Of a stretch of 64,000 nucleotides of DNA, positions 41,085 to 49,607 are shown one piece after another (positions within the stretch are counted from its first letter, which is position 1; every line of letters begins with the position of its first letter). The stretch spans positions 124,001 through 188,000 of the forward strand of contig NZ_JAJUXK010000007.1 in NCBI RefSeq assembly GCF_021390335.1, in the 5' to 3' direction. The position numbers were made by a program, and so were the translations under genes. The DNA is from Dyadobacter sp. CY343. GTDB lineage: Bacteria; Bacteroidota; Bacteroidia; Cytophagales; Spirosomataceae. The notes below the pieces were generated by a model that was given only the letters and a program-made list of their open reading frames with translations, ran no database searches and was not told the origin of the DNA.

Positions 41085-42196
41085 TTGTCCTCGCTGGTTT
41101 CGACCCCGATATTTCCTAACAAAACCTCCCAGTTCACCGTATCTTTTCCATCGATGGTTTTCTGATACGATTCCAGTTTTACGCGGATATTTTTCTTGGT
41201 AATATCCCCGTAAGCCACTTTTCCATTGGCTGCAAATCCTTCAAAAACCTGCTGCGCGGCGATAATGCCGTAATAATTCCCGTCATTTTCCTGTTTCAGC
41301 TCGCTCACGTACTTTACCTCGTTCCAGGTGATATTGATCTTGCTGTAAGGCAGCAGTTTCAGCCGGTTCAGGTATTCTTTGACAGGATATTTTTTAACCC
41401 CTTTCGGCGAACTTACCGCCACCGTCGCCTGCGGCTCAAATAGGCTAAGAGCCTGTTGTACAGCCTTATTCTTTTCATCCGACTTCATACTTTTATCTCC
41501 GATAATGCGCAGGTAAGAAGTAAATTCATCCACCCGCCGGATCCCTTTTGCGCTGTATTCCTTGTATTCTGTGTCCGACAGAAAAGGTTTGGGTTTCTCT
41601 TTCGGTACCTGCGGCTGCTCTTTTACGGCTACTGGTTTCTGAGGTTTATCCTCAGCCTTTTTCACAATCTCCTTTTCCTTTTTTTCAATGTCTTTATGGG
41701 CCAATGCAAGCAATGGGGCCACATCTACAACATCACGCAGTATCTCGTGGCGGCCGTCGCGGTAGATTACCGTCGCCACTTCTTCTTTATTGATCGAAGC
41801 CGGGTTTCCCTCGCCCGTGAGATAGTTGATCACATCGTCGCTTTCGTAAGATATTTTACCCGAAATCACAGTGAGCGGGACACTTTTGACGATAATATCC
41901 TGGCTTACATTCCGTGGCGGCGCTTTGTAAAATGCCTCGATCTGCGTCTGCGCCTTGTTATTGTTTTCATTGAGTTCTGAAATCACCATAAACTGGCCGC
42001 TGGAAGAAAACACGATCAAAAACCGCTTTCTGTGATAAATCCGCGGGATACCGTCGGCGGCGATCCATTCCAGCTTGCTGTCCATCGCGCGGCTCAGTTT
42101 CGCCTGCACCGGGTTGCCATTATCCAGCCAGATCCTGTCCTGCGCGTGGGAAAACACCGCAGTAAAAACCAGTAAAAACATCAACAGATATTTCAT
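41081..42196 (-). CDS. Hypothetical periplasmic protein with NTF2-like C-terminal domain
   Basis: 371 residues with a signal peptide (MFLLVFTAVFSHAQ). An N-terminal beta-rich part (about 20-165) is followed by a Lys/Glu/Pro-rich linker (about 170-205) and a C-terminal domain with NYYGIIAAQQVFEGFAANG and TVNWEVLLGNIGV; this pattern resembles the N-terminal domain of the gene at 38772. Not recognised. Coupled to the OmpA gene through an ATGA overlap and 10 bp after the lipoprotein gene, so clearly one operon. Confidence 0.6.
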   Translation of the reverse strand: MKYLLMFLLVFTAVFSHAQDRIWLDNGNPVQAKLSRAMDSKLEWIAADGIPRIYHRKRFLIVFSSSGQFMVISELNENNNKAQTQIEAFYKAPPRNVSQDIIVKSVPLTVISGKISYESDDVINYLTGEGNPASINKEEVATVIYRDGRHEILRDVVDVAPLLALAHKDIEKKEKEIVKKAEDKPQKPVAVKEQPQVPKEKPKPFLSDTEYKEYSAKGIRRVDEFTSYLRIIGDKSMKSDEKNKAVQQALSLFEPQATVAVSSPKGVKKYPVKEYLNRLKLLPYSKINITWNEVKYVSELKQENDGNYYGIIAAQQVFEGFAANGKVAYGDITKKNIRVKLESYQKTIDGKDTVNWEVLLGNIGVETSEDK

Positions 42197-42205
42197 AGCA
42201 TTACC

Positions 42206-43027
42206 TCAATTATCATAGGTTACCAGGCTCATTACCAGCGCGTCAGTCGTCGCCGATTCGATTCTCCATCTACCATAGCGGCCTTCCAGCGTTTTGAACA
42301 CGATTACCGTATTCACACTTTGCGAATTGACAATAAACGAGACGCCCTTCGCATCATAATCCCGGACTTTAAGCAGTGCATCGTAGATCAGACTATTAAA
42401 GTCGATCACACCCATATTCTTTACAATCAGACCATTAGCTGCGGTGACGGCGAGTACTGTACCGCGGCCGGAAATCGAATAGATATCGATGATCGCATCC
42501 GACTGCCTTGTTTCTGATGCGCTTACAGTCCCGTTATCCAGATCAAAATAGCTCCCTTCACTTCTTTTTAAAGTGATTGATTTTTGGTTGAAACGCTCGG
42601 TTGGTGCATTGGTCGTTTTAGCTTTCAATATGTCGCTATAACCCACGCCACCGCCTTCATTCCGGGCGTATAATGCGACATAGTAATCCGTATTTGCTGC
42701 TAATCCGGATATTTCCTGTTCGATTGTGATCGGCAGGTTTTCGGCTACGCTATCAAGTTTTATCACCGTGCCGGTTTCCGTATTCAGGTTTTCATTTTTA
42801 CCATAAACAAGCCCGTATTCAAGAATTTTGCCACTTTTTTTCTCCTGCCGATCGTTCTTACTGGCCGGTTCCTGGATATTGCCTTTGACTGTAATCTGGG
42901 TCCTCCCGGCAAATACCAGCTCCAATGCCGAGAACGTCGGCGGCAGCGGGTCCACCGGGCCGAAAACGTCGCAGCCGACGAGCAATACGATCAATCCAAT
43001 CCAACTTTTACTTAATATCCTTTTCAT
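42206..43027 (-). CDS. Fibronectin-type lipoprotein 2
   Basis: 273 residues. The lipoprotein signal ends GLIVLLVGC, mature start CDVFGPVDPLPP. A fibronectin type III-like domain (about 30-140; SGLAANTDYYVALYARNEGG) contains the insert NDRQEKKSGKI shared with its paralogue at 43088. The C-terminal domain has GRYGRWRIES. Anchored in the outer or inner membrane facing the periplasm. It could belong to the envelope complex or protect against the neighbouring peptidases. Confidence 0.65.
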   Translation of the reverse strand: MKRILSKSWIGLIVLLVGCDVFGPVDPLPPTFSALELVFAGRTQITVKGNIQEPASKNDRQEKKSGKILEYGLVYGKNENLNTETGTVIKLDSVAENLPITIEQEISGLAANTDYYVALYARNEGGGVGYSDILKAKTTNAPTERFNQKSITLKRSEGSYFDLDNGTVSASETRQSDAIIDIYSISGRGTVLAVTAANGLIVKNMGVIDFNSLIYDALLKVRDYDAKGVSFIVNSQSVNTVIVFKTLEGRYGRWRIESATTDALVMSLVTYDN

Positions 43028-43087
43028 AAAATATAGGGTTTTCCCTTAATGGTTTCACCTGACGATGTTATATATACGCAGCCCGTT

Positions 43088-44230
43088 TTAGTCATTATTA
43101 TAAGTTGTGATAGAGACTCCCATATTCCCCGAGTACACATCCAGATCCGATCGCTCCATTCCTTTTGAATTGATCCGCATCTTTCCAAAATGCCCTTCAT
43201 TCGTCACGTAGGCGAGCACCGTGCCGTTGAAAAGCTTGTTCTCCCTGGTGGTATAACTTCCATTTACAAAATCAGCCGTGTATTTAAGACCCGTCAGATC
43301 TGAGTATTTCAATGCTTTGAAATCGGTACCGGTCGGCATGACGAAGAATTTGGCACCGTTTCTTGGATAAATACCCGCCGGCTGACCGTAAGGGTACCAG
43401 TACATATCCTCCGTTCCGTTCTGCGATTGCAAATGCCCGGTTTCCAGGTCATAAGTATTTGAGAAATTCATAACGAAAGTTGTATCCTGCAATATCGCCG
43501 GCTCTCCCACCTTGAATGTGAGCACATTACCATAAGCTACCCCGCCATTTGTGCCCGCATACGCCCGGGCAAAATAAGTCGCGCCCGTAGTAAGCTGATC
43601 CAGGTTTGCCGTGAAGCTGCCCGTCGAAACCGAACCGGCTGTCTGCGCTTTCGAATCGTTGATGGTCGGAACCTGGTTTGTGGTTGAAAAACAAACACCA
43701 TGATTCGTAATTATCACATTGCTATTTCCCGTCGTCACACTATAGTTGACCTTCGCCGCATTTGCCTGCACACCCGAAACACCCGAAGTTCTGATTGAAG
43801 GAAGAATATAATTTGCTGTTACAAAGCTCGTTACCGGACCGTAAATAATCCCGCCTCCTTCATTTACTGCGTAAGCCCGGATGTAATACTTTTCCAGCGC
43901 CGAAAGTCTCGTGATCTGGTCTTCCCAATTGTAGGGAGAAGCTGCAATCGCCTCGCCGCCCTGCTCCACGTACCCGTTTTCAATCGTAGGCTCGTCGAGT
44001 ATCCCATACACAAACCCGAAATCCTGAATTTTGCCGCTCTTTTTCTCCTGCCTGCTATTTTTCGAATCCGGATCTGCAACCTGCGCACTAACCCGAACCT
44101 GGTTATTCGAAACTTCGACAATGGTCACCTCCGAAACCTGCGGTACCAGCGCATCAACCGGCAGGAACATATTGCATCCGTCGAGGCAGGCCGCGAGGCT
44201 GATTAAAACGATATTTGTTATCCTTTTCAT
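43088..44230 (-). CDS. Fibronectin-type lipoprotein 1
   Basis: 380 residues. Lipoprotein signal (ISLAACLDGC), mature start CNMFLPVDALVP, nearly the same as its paralogue. Two fibronectin type III-like domains (about 30-135, 140-240), the first with NSRQEKKSGKIQDFGFVYG; the C-terminal domain has EGHFGKMRINS. It is the longer member of the pair by one domain. It starts 30 bp after the Cys-peptidase-like gene, in the usual position for an immunity gene. Confidence 0.65.
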   Translation of the reverse strand: MKRITNIVLISLAACLDGCNMFLPVDALVPQVSEVTIVEVSNNQVRVSAQVADPDSKNSRQEKKSGKIQDFGFVYGILDEPTIENGYVEQGGEAIAASPYNWEDQITRLSALEKYYIRAYAVNEGGGIIYGPVTSFVTANYILPSIRTSGVSGVQANAAKVNYSVTTGNSNVIITNHGVCFSTTNQVPTINDSKAQTAGSVSTGSFTANLDQLTTGATYFARAYAGTNGGVAYGNVLTFKVGEPAILQDTTFVMNFSNTYDLETGHLQSQNGTEDMYWYPYGQPAGIYPRNGAKFFVMPTGTDFKALKYSDLTGLKYTADFVNGSYTTRENKLFNGTVLAYVTNEGHFGKMRINSKGMERSDLDVYSGNMGVSITTYNND

Positions 44231-44260
44231 TTTCGAATATTTACCGGTTGCCGTAACACA

Positions 44261-44878
44261 TCACTCCGCCCACGAGTCAAGGCTTTCCATGTAACTTGCA
44301 AAAGTCCTTTTCAAAATGCCCGGATAAGGCCGGTTGACCCTGATCCCCCTGCTTGTTGAATGGGGCGGGAATCTGAACATATCGCCTTCCCAGTCTCGGT
44401 TAATGTATTGCATCGCGTCGGCGCAGTACACATTGGCACCGGTTGCATTGGCAATATGCTGTAACATCAGCTTTCCATCTCCCCAGCCCCCCACTTTCGC
44501 GGGATCGCTATTGGCGGCTGAGCAGGACAGGAACACAATATTGCTCAGCTTGCAAGGCGCCCATTTTCTGAACAAAAAATCATTGGTAACATCTATCAGT
44601 TCTTGGCCTAGCGCAAGCCCGAAACCGCCCACTTTCTGCGGCAGCGAATAACCCGCCACCATCGACATGCCGTTGTAACCATTACTGTTTGTGGTACTTA
44701 TGCCGTGGACGATGATAAAGACATTCGTTATTTTTCTTGATGAAATGATATTAAATGCAGTCTGCAGAATGCCCTCAGTACTATCTGCCCCGGCATTGAA
44801 GTAAAGGCTTTCCTGTGCGTCAAACTGGTTACTTCCCGAGAAGTCCAGATCACAAATAAGCAACCGATCCGCTTTCAT
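44261..44878 (-). CDS. Caspase/DUF4347-like cysteine peptidase, candidate effector
   Basis: 205 residues from the ATG at 44878, which overlaps the preceding stop as ATGA. Strand-plus-His-Gly TNVFIIVHGIS (His58) and strand-plus-Cys SNIVFLSCSAANSD (Cys119) form the dyad pattern of clan CD peptidases and of DUF4347 (HG, then CxxA with downstream GDGKLMLQHIANATGANVY). No signal peptide. Coupling to a zinc peptidase, the place right after clpV and the missing signal argue for delivery by the secretion system. Activity and target are unproven. Confidence 0.55.
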   Translation of the reverse strand: MKADRLLICDLDFSGSNQFDAQESLYFNAGADSTEGILQTAFNIISSRKITNVFIIVHGISTTNSNGYNGMSMVAGYSLPQKVGGFGLALGQELIDVTNDFLFRKWAPCKLSNIVFLSCSAANSDPAKVGGWGDGKLMLQHIANATGANVYCADAMQYINRDWEGDMFRFPPHSTSRGIRVNRPYPGILKRTFASYMESLDSWAE

Positions 44879-45789
44879 AGTCCAAAAAGTGATTTCAACA
44901 TCCAAAGATTTCCGCCTACGTGTATCAGTTCTCCGTTGTCCCAGTAACCTATCATCTGCGGTGTGCTGAGTGTGGGAGTAAAATTTACCAGTTGATCTTC
45001 GTGATTTTGCCGGATCAGGTGTCCCCTCAGCCGCTGGTTCCAGGGCTTGGCAAACTTGGCCGACTGCGCCCTGCCTACACCCAACAGCGTATCCGCGTCA
45101 TCGACGTTGTTAAATCCATAATCCCGCATATCATTCCCGGTTCCACCTACATGGTCTAGTTCGAGAATATGGCCAAATTCATGCGCCGCAGTGTTCCTGA
45201 CATAATCCACCGCGTGTGCAACGCCATTGATCCTGCTCACTGCGGATTCTGACCTGTACCTGTGCGGCATCCAGGAAAACATATCCGTTTCGACATCACT
45301 TCGATTGAAACAGCCGGTTTTTGGTACAGCCGTTGTGTTGATAAAGCTTCTGAAAGTATTTGGTTTTTTGCCCGTATTAAAGATCGATAATGCCACGTGC
45401 GCCTGAGCGGGCGAAGTCTTTACGATGTCCATTGACAGTCCGCAAACGATTTTTGCAGGAGTCAATCCCTTTGACGATTTGTACCATGGACGGTTTGGAA
45501 CGAGATCAAATTTTTTATCCCAGTAGTTCGTGATCACTTTTTGATACTCATTCTCAAAGTCTTGCCACTCCGCCATTGTCCAGGGATTCGCCTGGTATTT
45601 GTATCCGCTCGACCTATCCGTAATAGTCCCCTTACCGTCGATAATCAGGTCATCGAATATTCCGCGGTCGGTAGGCTCTACTTTCCGCAGGTGTACACGC
45701 ACCTGGATCGTCAGCTGCAATGTATTATCATCCAGCGGCAATAAAACCGAATCCCAATTTGTGGATTTGTAAGAAATCAAATAATGCAT
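44875..45789 (-). CDS. Metzincin-type zinc metallopeptidase, candidate effector
   Basis: 304 residues from the ATG at 45789; the open frame reaches 45885 but would overlap clpV. The zinc motif NTAAHEFGHILELDH gives His203, Glu204, His207 and His213 (HExxHxxxxxH). The usual metzincin Gly is a Glu here. There is no signal peptide or propeptide. It begins 13 bp after clpV and is coupled to the next gene by an ATGA overlap. The two peptidases may act together, or one may process the other. Confidence 0.65.
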   Translation of the reverse strand: MHYLISYKSTNWDSVLLPLDDNTLQLTIQVRVHLRKVEPTDRGIFDDLIIDGKGTITDRSSGYKYQANPWTMAEWQDFENEYQKVITNYWDKKFDLVPNRPWYKSSKGLTPAKIVCGLSMDIVKTSPAQAHVALSIFNTGKKPNTFRSFINTTAVPKTGCFNRSDVETDMFSWMPHRYRSESAVSRINGVAHAVDYVRNTAAHEFGHILELDHVGGTGNDMRDYGFNNVDDADTLLGVGRAQSAKFAKPWNQRLRGHLIRQNHEDQLVNFTPTLSTPQMIGYWDNGELIHVGGNLWMLKSLFGL

Positions 45790-45802
45790 AATTACTGCTC
45801 TT

Positions 45803-48307
45803 TTAGATTTGCTCAATTCCCTGTAATACTTTCTGTTGCTCAGTCTTTCGGGTATTCCACAACACTTCATTTTCCCCCGAAACACTCAGTTCGATCACCG
45901 ACCCTTTTCCTACTTCACCCGAAATGATCATGCGGCTGATCGGCCGGCGCAGCATATTCCGGATCACTCCTTTCAATGGTCGCACCCCGTATCTGGGTGT
46001 AAAACCCTGCATGGCAATGTGTTTTCTGGCTTCGTCGGTCAGATGCAGAGAGATACCCTGCTTTTCCATTAAATCGGTAAGGCTACGCAAATGAATGTCA
46101 AAAATCTTCACCACGTTTTCCTCTGATATCGGCGCGAAAGGCACGATTTCGGTTAATCTGGCAAGAAATTCAGGCCGGAAATATTTGGCCATGATCTCCA
46201 TCAGGTCGGCCGATTTTGGAATACCTCCCTTATTAAATTCCTGGACAATATGCTCCTGCCCGATATTGGATGTAAAAAGGATCACCGCATTTGAGAAATC
46301 GCCTTCTTTACCCAGCCGGTCGTGTAACTTACCTTCGTCGAGTATTTGGAGAAAAAGATCAAAAACAGAAGGGTGCGCTTTTTCTATTTCGTCAAAAAGA
46401 ACCACTGAATAGGGTTTCTGACGGATTTTGTTCACTAGTAAACCGCCTTCCTCGTAACCCACATATCCCGGAGGCGCGCCGTATAGAAGTGCCGCTGAAT
46501 GCTCTTCCTTAAACTCCGACATATCAAACCGGATCAAAAAAGATTCGTCATTAAACAGAAAATCGGCCAGTGCTTTCGCTATCTCCGTTTTTCCGGTACC
46601 GGTGGGTCCGAGCAGGAAGAAGGAACCGATCGGCTGTCCCGCTTTGATCAAACCCGATCTCGACTCCAAAATCGCTTCGCTCAATGCTTTCACCGCCTGG
46701 TCTTGTCCTACCACCCTTTTTTTCAAAACTTCATCGATCCCAAGCAGCTTATCGCGTTCCGAACTTTGCAGCTTACCAAGCGGAATACCCGTTTTATGCG
46801 AGATAACCGCCGCTATTTCATTTTTGCCTACGAAATCACTGCGCTGCGCCGCGAGTTGCTGTAATGCGGTGAGTTTGGTATTCAATTCTGTATAAATACC
46901 CTCGGCTGTCTCCATTTCCGGCGCGTCCAGCTGGTCCAGTTTCCCGATCAGCAGCGGGCTGAGGCGGTTACCGAGCTGGCATGCAAACCATTTCAGTTCG
47001 TGTACCCTTTCCGCCTCGTCGATCGCCATTAATGCATTCAGATCGTTTTGCAATGAAACCAGCTCCTGCTCAGAAACTTCGTCCATGAGCCGCATTGCGG
47101 CCATTGTTCTGTCCAGCAGATCCAGCGCCACGTCGGGCAGCCGGCGTTCTTTGATGTACCTTTTTGAAAGCTTAACTGCCTCTGCCGCAACTCCCGGCGC
47201 TATTTTAATTCCGTGGTGCGCTTCGTACGAAGGCAGAATGTGCTCGATCATGCGCGTCGCAGTCGCTTCGTCGGGTTCTGCTACGTGCAGTACCTCAAAC
47301 CGGCGGGAAAATGCTTCATCCTTTTCAATGTATTTCCGGTATTCTTCCGGCGTCGTGGCCCCGATCAATGTCAGCTCGCCTCTCGCCAGTTCGGGTTTCA
47401 GAAGCTGCGCTACTCCGGCACCTACAGAGCCTTTCGGATCGAGCAGCATGTGGATTTCGTCAATGAACAAAATCGCTTTATCGAAGGCTTTTATCTCATT
47501 TAAAATCCCTTTCAGTCTTTCCTCAATCTCACCTTTGTAAGATGCGCCTGCTACCAGCGCGCCGGTGTCCAGTTCAAGCAACTTTGCATTTTGAAGCAAC
47601 TGAGGTACTTTTTTATCAAATATCAGTTTGGCAAAACCTTCTACCAATGCTGATTTCCCTACACCCGGCTCGCCTGTGAGGATCACATTGGGCTTGCTTT
47701 TACGGCCCAGTATTTCGGCCATTTGCCTTATCTCGTTATCCCGCCCGATCACCGAGCCGATCTTACCTTCGGCTGCATTGCGCGTTTTGTCTGTGGTGTA
47801 TTTTTCAAGATTCGATGTTCCTGCCTGCGTTTTGGCAGTTTGTCTGGCAACTTCACTTCCCTGCTCCCTGCCATTCCCACTGGCCGAAGTAGTGGTTTGT
47901 GTGTGCATAGCCAGCACTTCTTTCTGCGTCAGCGGCAATGATTTGAGCTGATCCGATGAAAACCCAACACCCGGTTTCAGTATCGCGGCCAATGTGCTCA
48001 GCGGATCTGTATCCGTATTCAGTTGGAGCGAGATCAATGCAGCCAGTTCCAGCGCAGCAGCTGCGGCTTCGTCGGCGGCCGGATTTTCGGGTACTTTAAT
48101 GGATTTGGCGCATTCTTCCAGCCGCACTTCGGTCCAGTCACGCAGGTAAGCAATATCTTTTCCCGCCATCACCAGCTCGGAAGCCAGCCCGACGTCATTG
48201 TGCAGCAGCCCCATTAAAAGATGCGGCGCACCGAATTTCTCCTGGCGGTACTCCCGTGCAAGTGCCTGTGCGACAGTGATTGCGTATTTAAGTGCTTCGG
48301 TTTGCAT
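45803..48307 (-). CDS. clpV: Type VI secretion ATPase ClpV/TssH
   Basis: 834 residues. Clp_N repeats (about 5-150) are followed by AAA domain 1 with Walker A GEPGVGKSALVEG and Walker B LFIDEIHMLL, a middle coiled region, then AAA domain 2 with GPTGTGKTEIAKAL and VLFDEIEKAHP and the D2-small C-domain. The protein dismantles contracted sheaths for reuse. Context among tss genes separates it from the ClpB chaperone; its middle region is shorter than in ClpB. Confidence 0.93.
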   Translation of the reverse strand: MQTEALKYAITVAQALAREYRQEKFGAPHLLMGLLHNDVGLASELVMAGKDIAYLRDWTEVRLEECAKSIKVPENPAADEAAAAALELAALISLQLNTDTDPLSTLAAILKPGVGFSSDQLKSLPLTQKEVLAMHTQTTTSASGNGREQGSEVARQTAKTQAGTSNLEKYTTDKTRNAAEGKIGSVIGRDNEIRQMAEILGRKSKPNVILTGEPGVGKSALVEGFAKLIFDKKVPQLLQNAKLLELDTGALVAGASYKGEIEERLKGILNEIKAFDKAILFIDEIHMLLDPKGSVGAGVAQLLKPELARGELTLIGATTPEEYRKYIEKDEAFSRRFEVLHVAEPDEATATRMIEHILPSYEAHHGIKIAPGVAAEAVKLSKRYIKERRLPDVALDLLDRTMAAMRLMDEVSEQELVSLQNDLNALMAIDEAERVHELKWFACQLGNRLSPLLIGKLDQLDAPEMETAEGIYTELNTKLTALQQLAAQRSDFVGKNEIAAVISHKTGIPLGKLQSSERDKLLGIDEVLKKRVVGQDQAVKALSEAILESRSGLIKAGQPIGSFFLLGPTGTGKTEIAKALADFLFNDESFLIRFDMSEFKEEHSAALLYGAPPGYVGYEEGGLLVNKIRQKPYSVVLFDEIEKAHPSVFDLFLQILDEGKLHDRLGKEGDFSNAVILFTSNIGQEHIVQEFNKGGIPKSADLMEIMAKYFRPEFLARLTEIVPFAPISEENVVKIFDIHLRSLTDLMEKQGISLHLTDEARKHIAMQGFTPRYGVRPLKGVIRNMLRRPISRMIISGEVGKGSVIELSVSGENEVLWNTRKTEQQKVLQGIEQI

Positions 48308-48367
48308 TGATTCTGGATTCAGGAATGTGTTAAAAACTCATTTTTCACTCAATCACATTTGCATTAC

Positions 48368-49315
48368 CTAGGGTTGGTTCTTTTGTAAAAAGATCATCCG
48401 TTCCGTTGCTTTCGCCTTCATTTCCTTGTTGGCGGTTGAAAGCTGCAAGCCGTCATAAATTTGTTTCGCCTGGTCGTAATACACTTTCCGGTCATTTTTG
48501 CGAAGATTCCCCTGCGTAAGCAGCTGAAAATAACCTTCCGCTTCCGAGTACCGCAGCCACTCCCGGTAAGTCACGTTCGGGCCGTTTTTGGCTGACATAC
48601 ATTCATCGAGCTGTTTCTGGATCGCCGCCACATCTCCGCCGCCGCCGCCCAATTTTCCTGCGCGGCAATTGTCGAGATCGCGCTGCATCATACCCAGCTT
48701 GGTCTGCAACTCCTTGGCTTCACCGCCTCCACCTCCACCGCCGCCACCGCCGCCAGCAGCCGCACCGGCCAAAAGCTGACGTTCCATTCCTTTTATTTCC
48801 AGGTCTTTCATATTGATCTGATTGCGCAGATCATTCACCATTTGAACATCTATCCCTTTGCTATCGAGCGTCCGGCGGAGTTCCGCAATCGTTTGCCGGT
48901 ACGTCACCAGCGCTTCTGTGAGCTTTGCGATACCAGTTGAAAGCCGCTTGTTCTGTTCGTGTGCGGCGGAGTTGGAGAGGTTATTGAAATGGCTCATAAT
49001 GCCATTGATCCTGCTCTCAATATCAACGAGCTGCGTACGCGCCGTCGCTTTCGACATTTCGTCGGTTGCGCTGCTGTATGCACCGTCGAGCTGAATTACT
49101 TTCCTGGCAATGAGGCTTAAAGTATCCGTATCCACCAGCATAGGCGATTGTTCCTCCACGATCAGCCGGTACCGGGTAGTTTCCGATTCCGCCACCGACC
49201 CCGGCACCCGCAACAGCAGATAAACCGCCAGCACCGGAAACGTCATCGACAACATATACATCCCCACAAACCGCCCAATCGCCACCTTTCGCTGATTCTT
49301 ATTTACAGGCTCCAT
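48368..49315 (-). CDS. tssO: TssO-like membrane protein with Gly-rich linker and coiled coil
   Basis: 315 residues. The N-terminus NKNQRKVAIGRFVGMYML runs into one membrane helix (about 14-36), as in TssO of subtype iii. A long coiled coil (about 85-180) leads to an unbroken run of glycines (about residues 186-196), then more coiled coil and a helical C-terminus (EWLRYSEAEGYFQLL). Typical TssO proteins are near 180 residues, so the part after the glycines is an extension. It should cross the periplasm from the inner membrane. Confidence 0.7.
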   Translation of the reverse strand: MEPVNKNQRKVAIGRFVGMYMLSMTFPVLAVYLLLRVPGSVAESETTRYRLIVEEQSPMLVDTDTLSLIARKVIQLDGAYSSATDEMSKATARTQLVDIESRINGIMSHFNNLSNSAAHEQNKRLSTGIAKLTEALVTYRQTIAELRRTLDSKGIDVQMVNDLRNQINMKDLEIKGMERQLLAGAAAGGGGGGGGGGGEAKELQTKLGMMQRDLDNCRAGKLGGGGGDVAAIQKQLDECMSAKNGPNVTYREWLRYSEAEGYFQLLTQGNLRKNDRKVYYDQAKQIYDGLQLSTANKEMKAKATERMIFLQKNQP

Positions 49316-49355
49316 TTGAAAAATTGTTTAATGCTCTTTTATTCCCTTCCTCCTT

Positions 49356-49601
49356 CTCTCACCCCCAACCCCCTTTGAGGGGGCTTTAAAAGTAACTTCC
49401 TCCTTTCCTCCATCCTCCCTTTCCTCCATCTCTCACCCCCAACCCCCTGTGATGGGGCTTTTTGTTGTTGCATGTAAGGATTTCCTCCCTTCCTCCCTTC
49501 CTCCCTTTCCTCCTTCTCTCACCCCCAACCCCCTATGAGGGGGCTTTTTGTTGTTGCATGTAAGGATTTCCTCCCTTCCTCCTTTCCTCCATCCTCCCTT
49601 T
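49356..49601. repeat. Polypyrimidine array with three CTCTCACCCCCAACCCCC hairpins
   Basis: The hairpin unit starts at 49356, 49430 and 49516; the last two are parts of an 86-bp tandem duplication. Between them lie cctccctt runs. On the coding (minus) strand the gap is a long purine run containing many GGAGG motifs. It fills the 292-bp gap between tssK and the tssO-like gene. Confidence 0.85.
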
Positions 49602-49607
49602 CCTCCC

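Noticed and set aside
45803..48307. ClpB disaggregase instead of ClpV
   Set aside because: The gene is embedded in the secretion operon and has a reduced middle domain.
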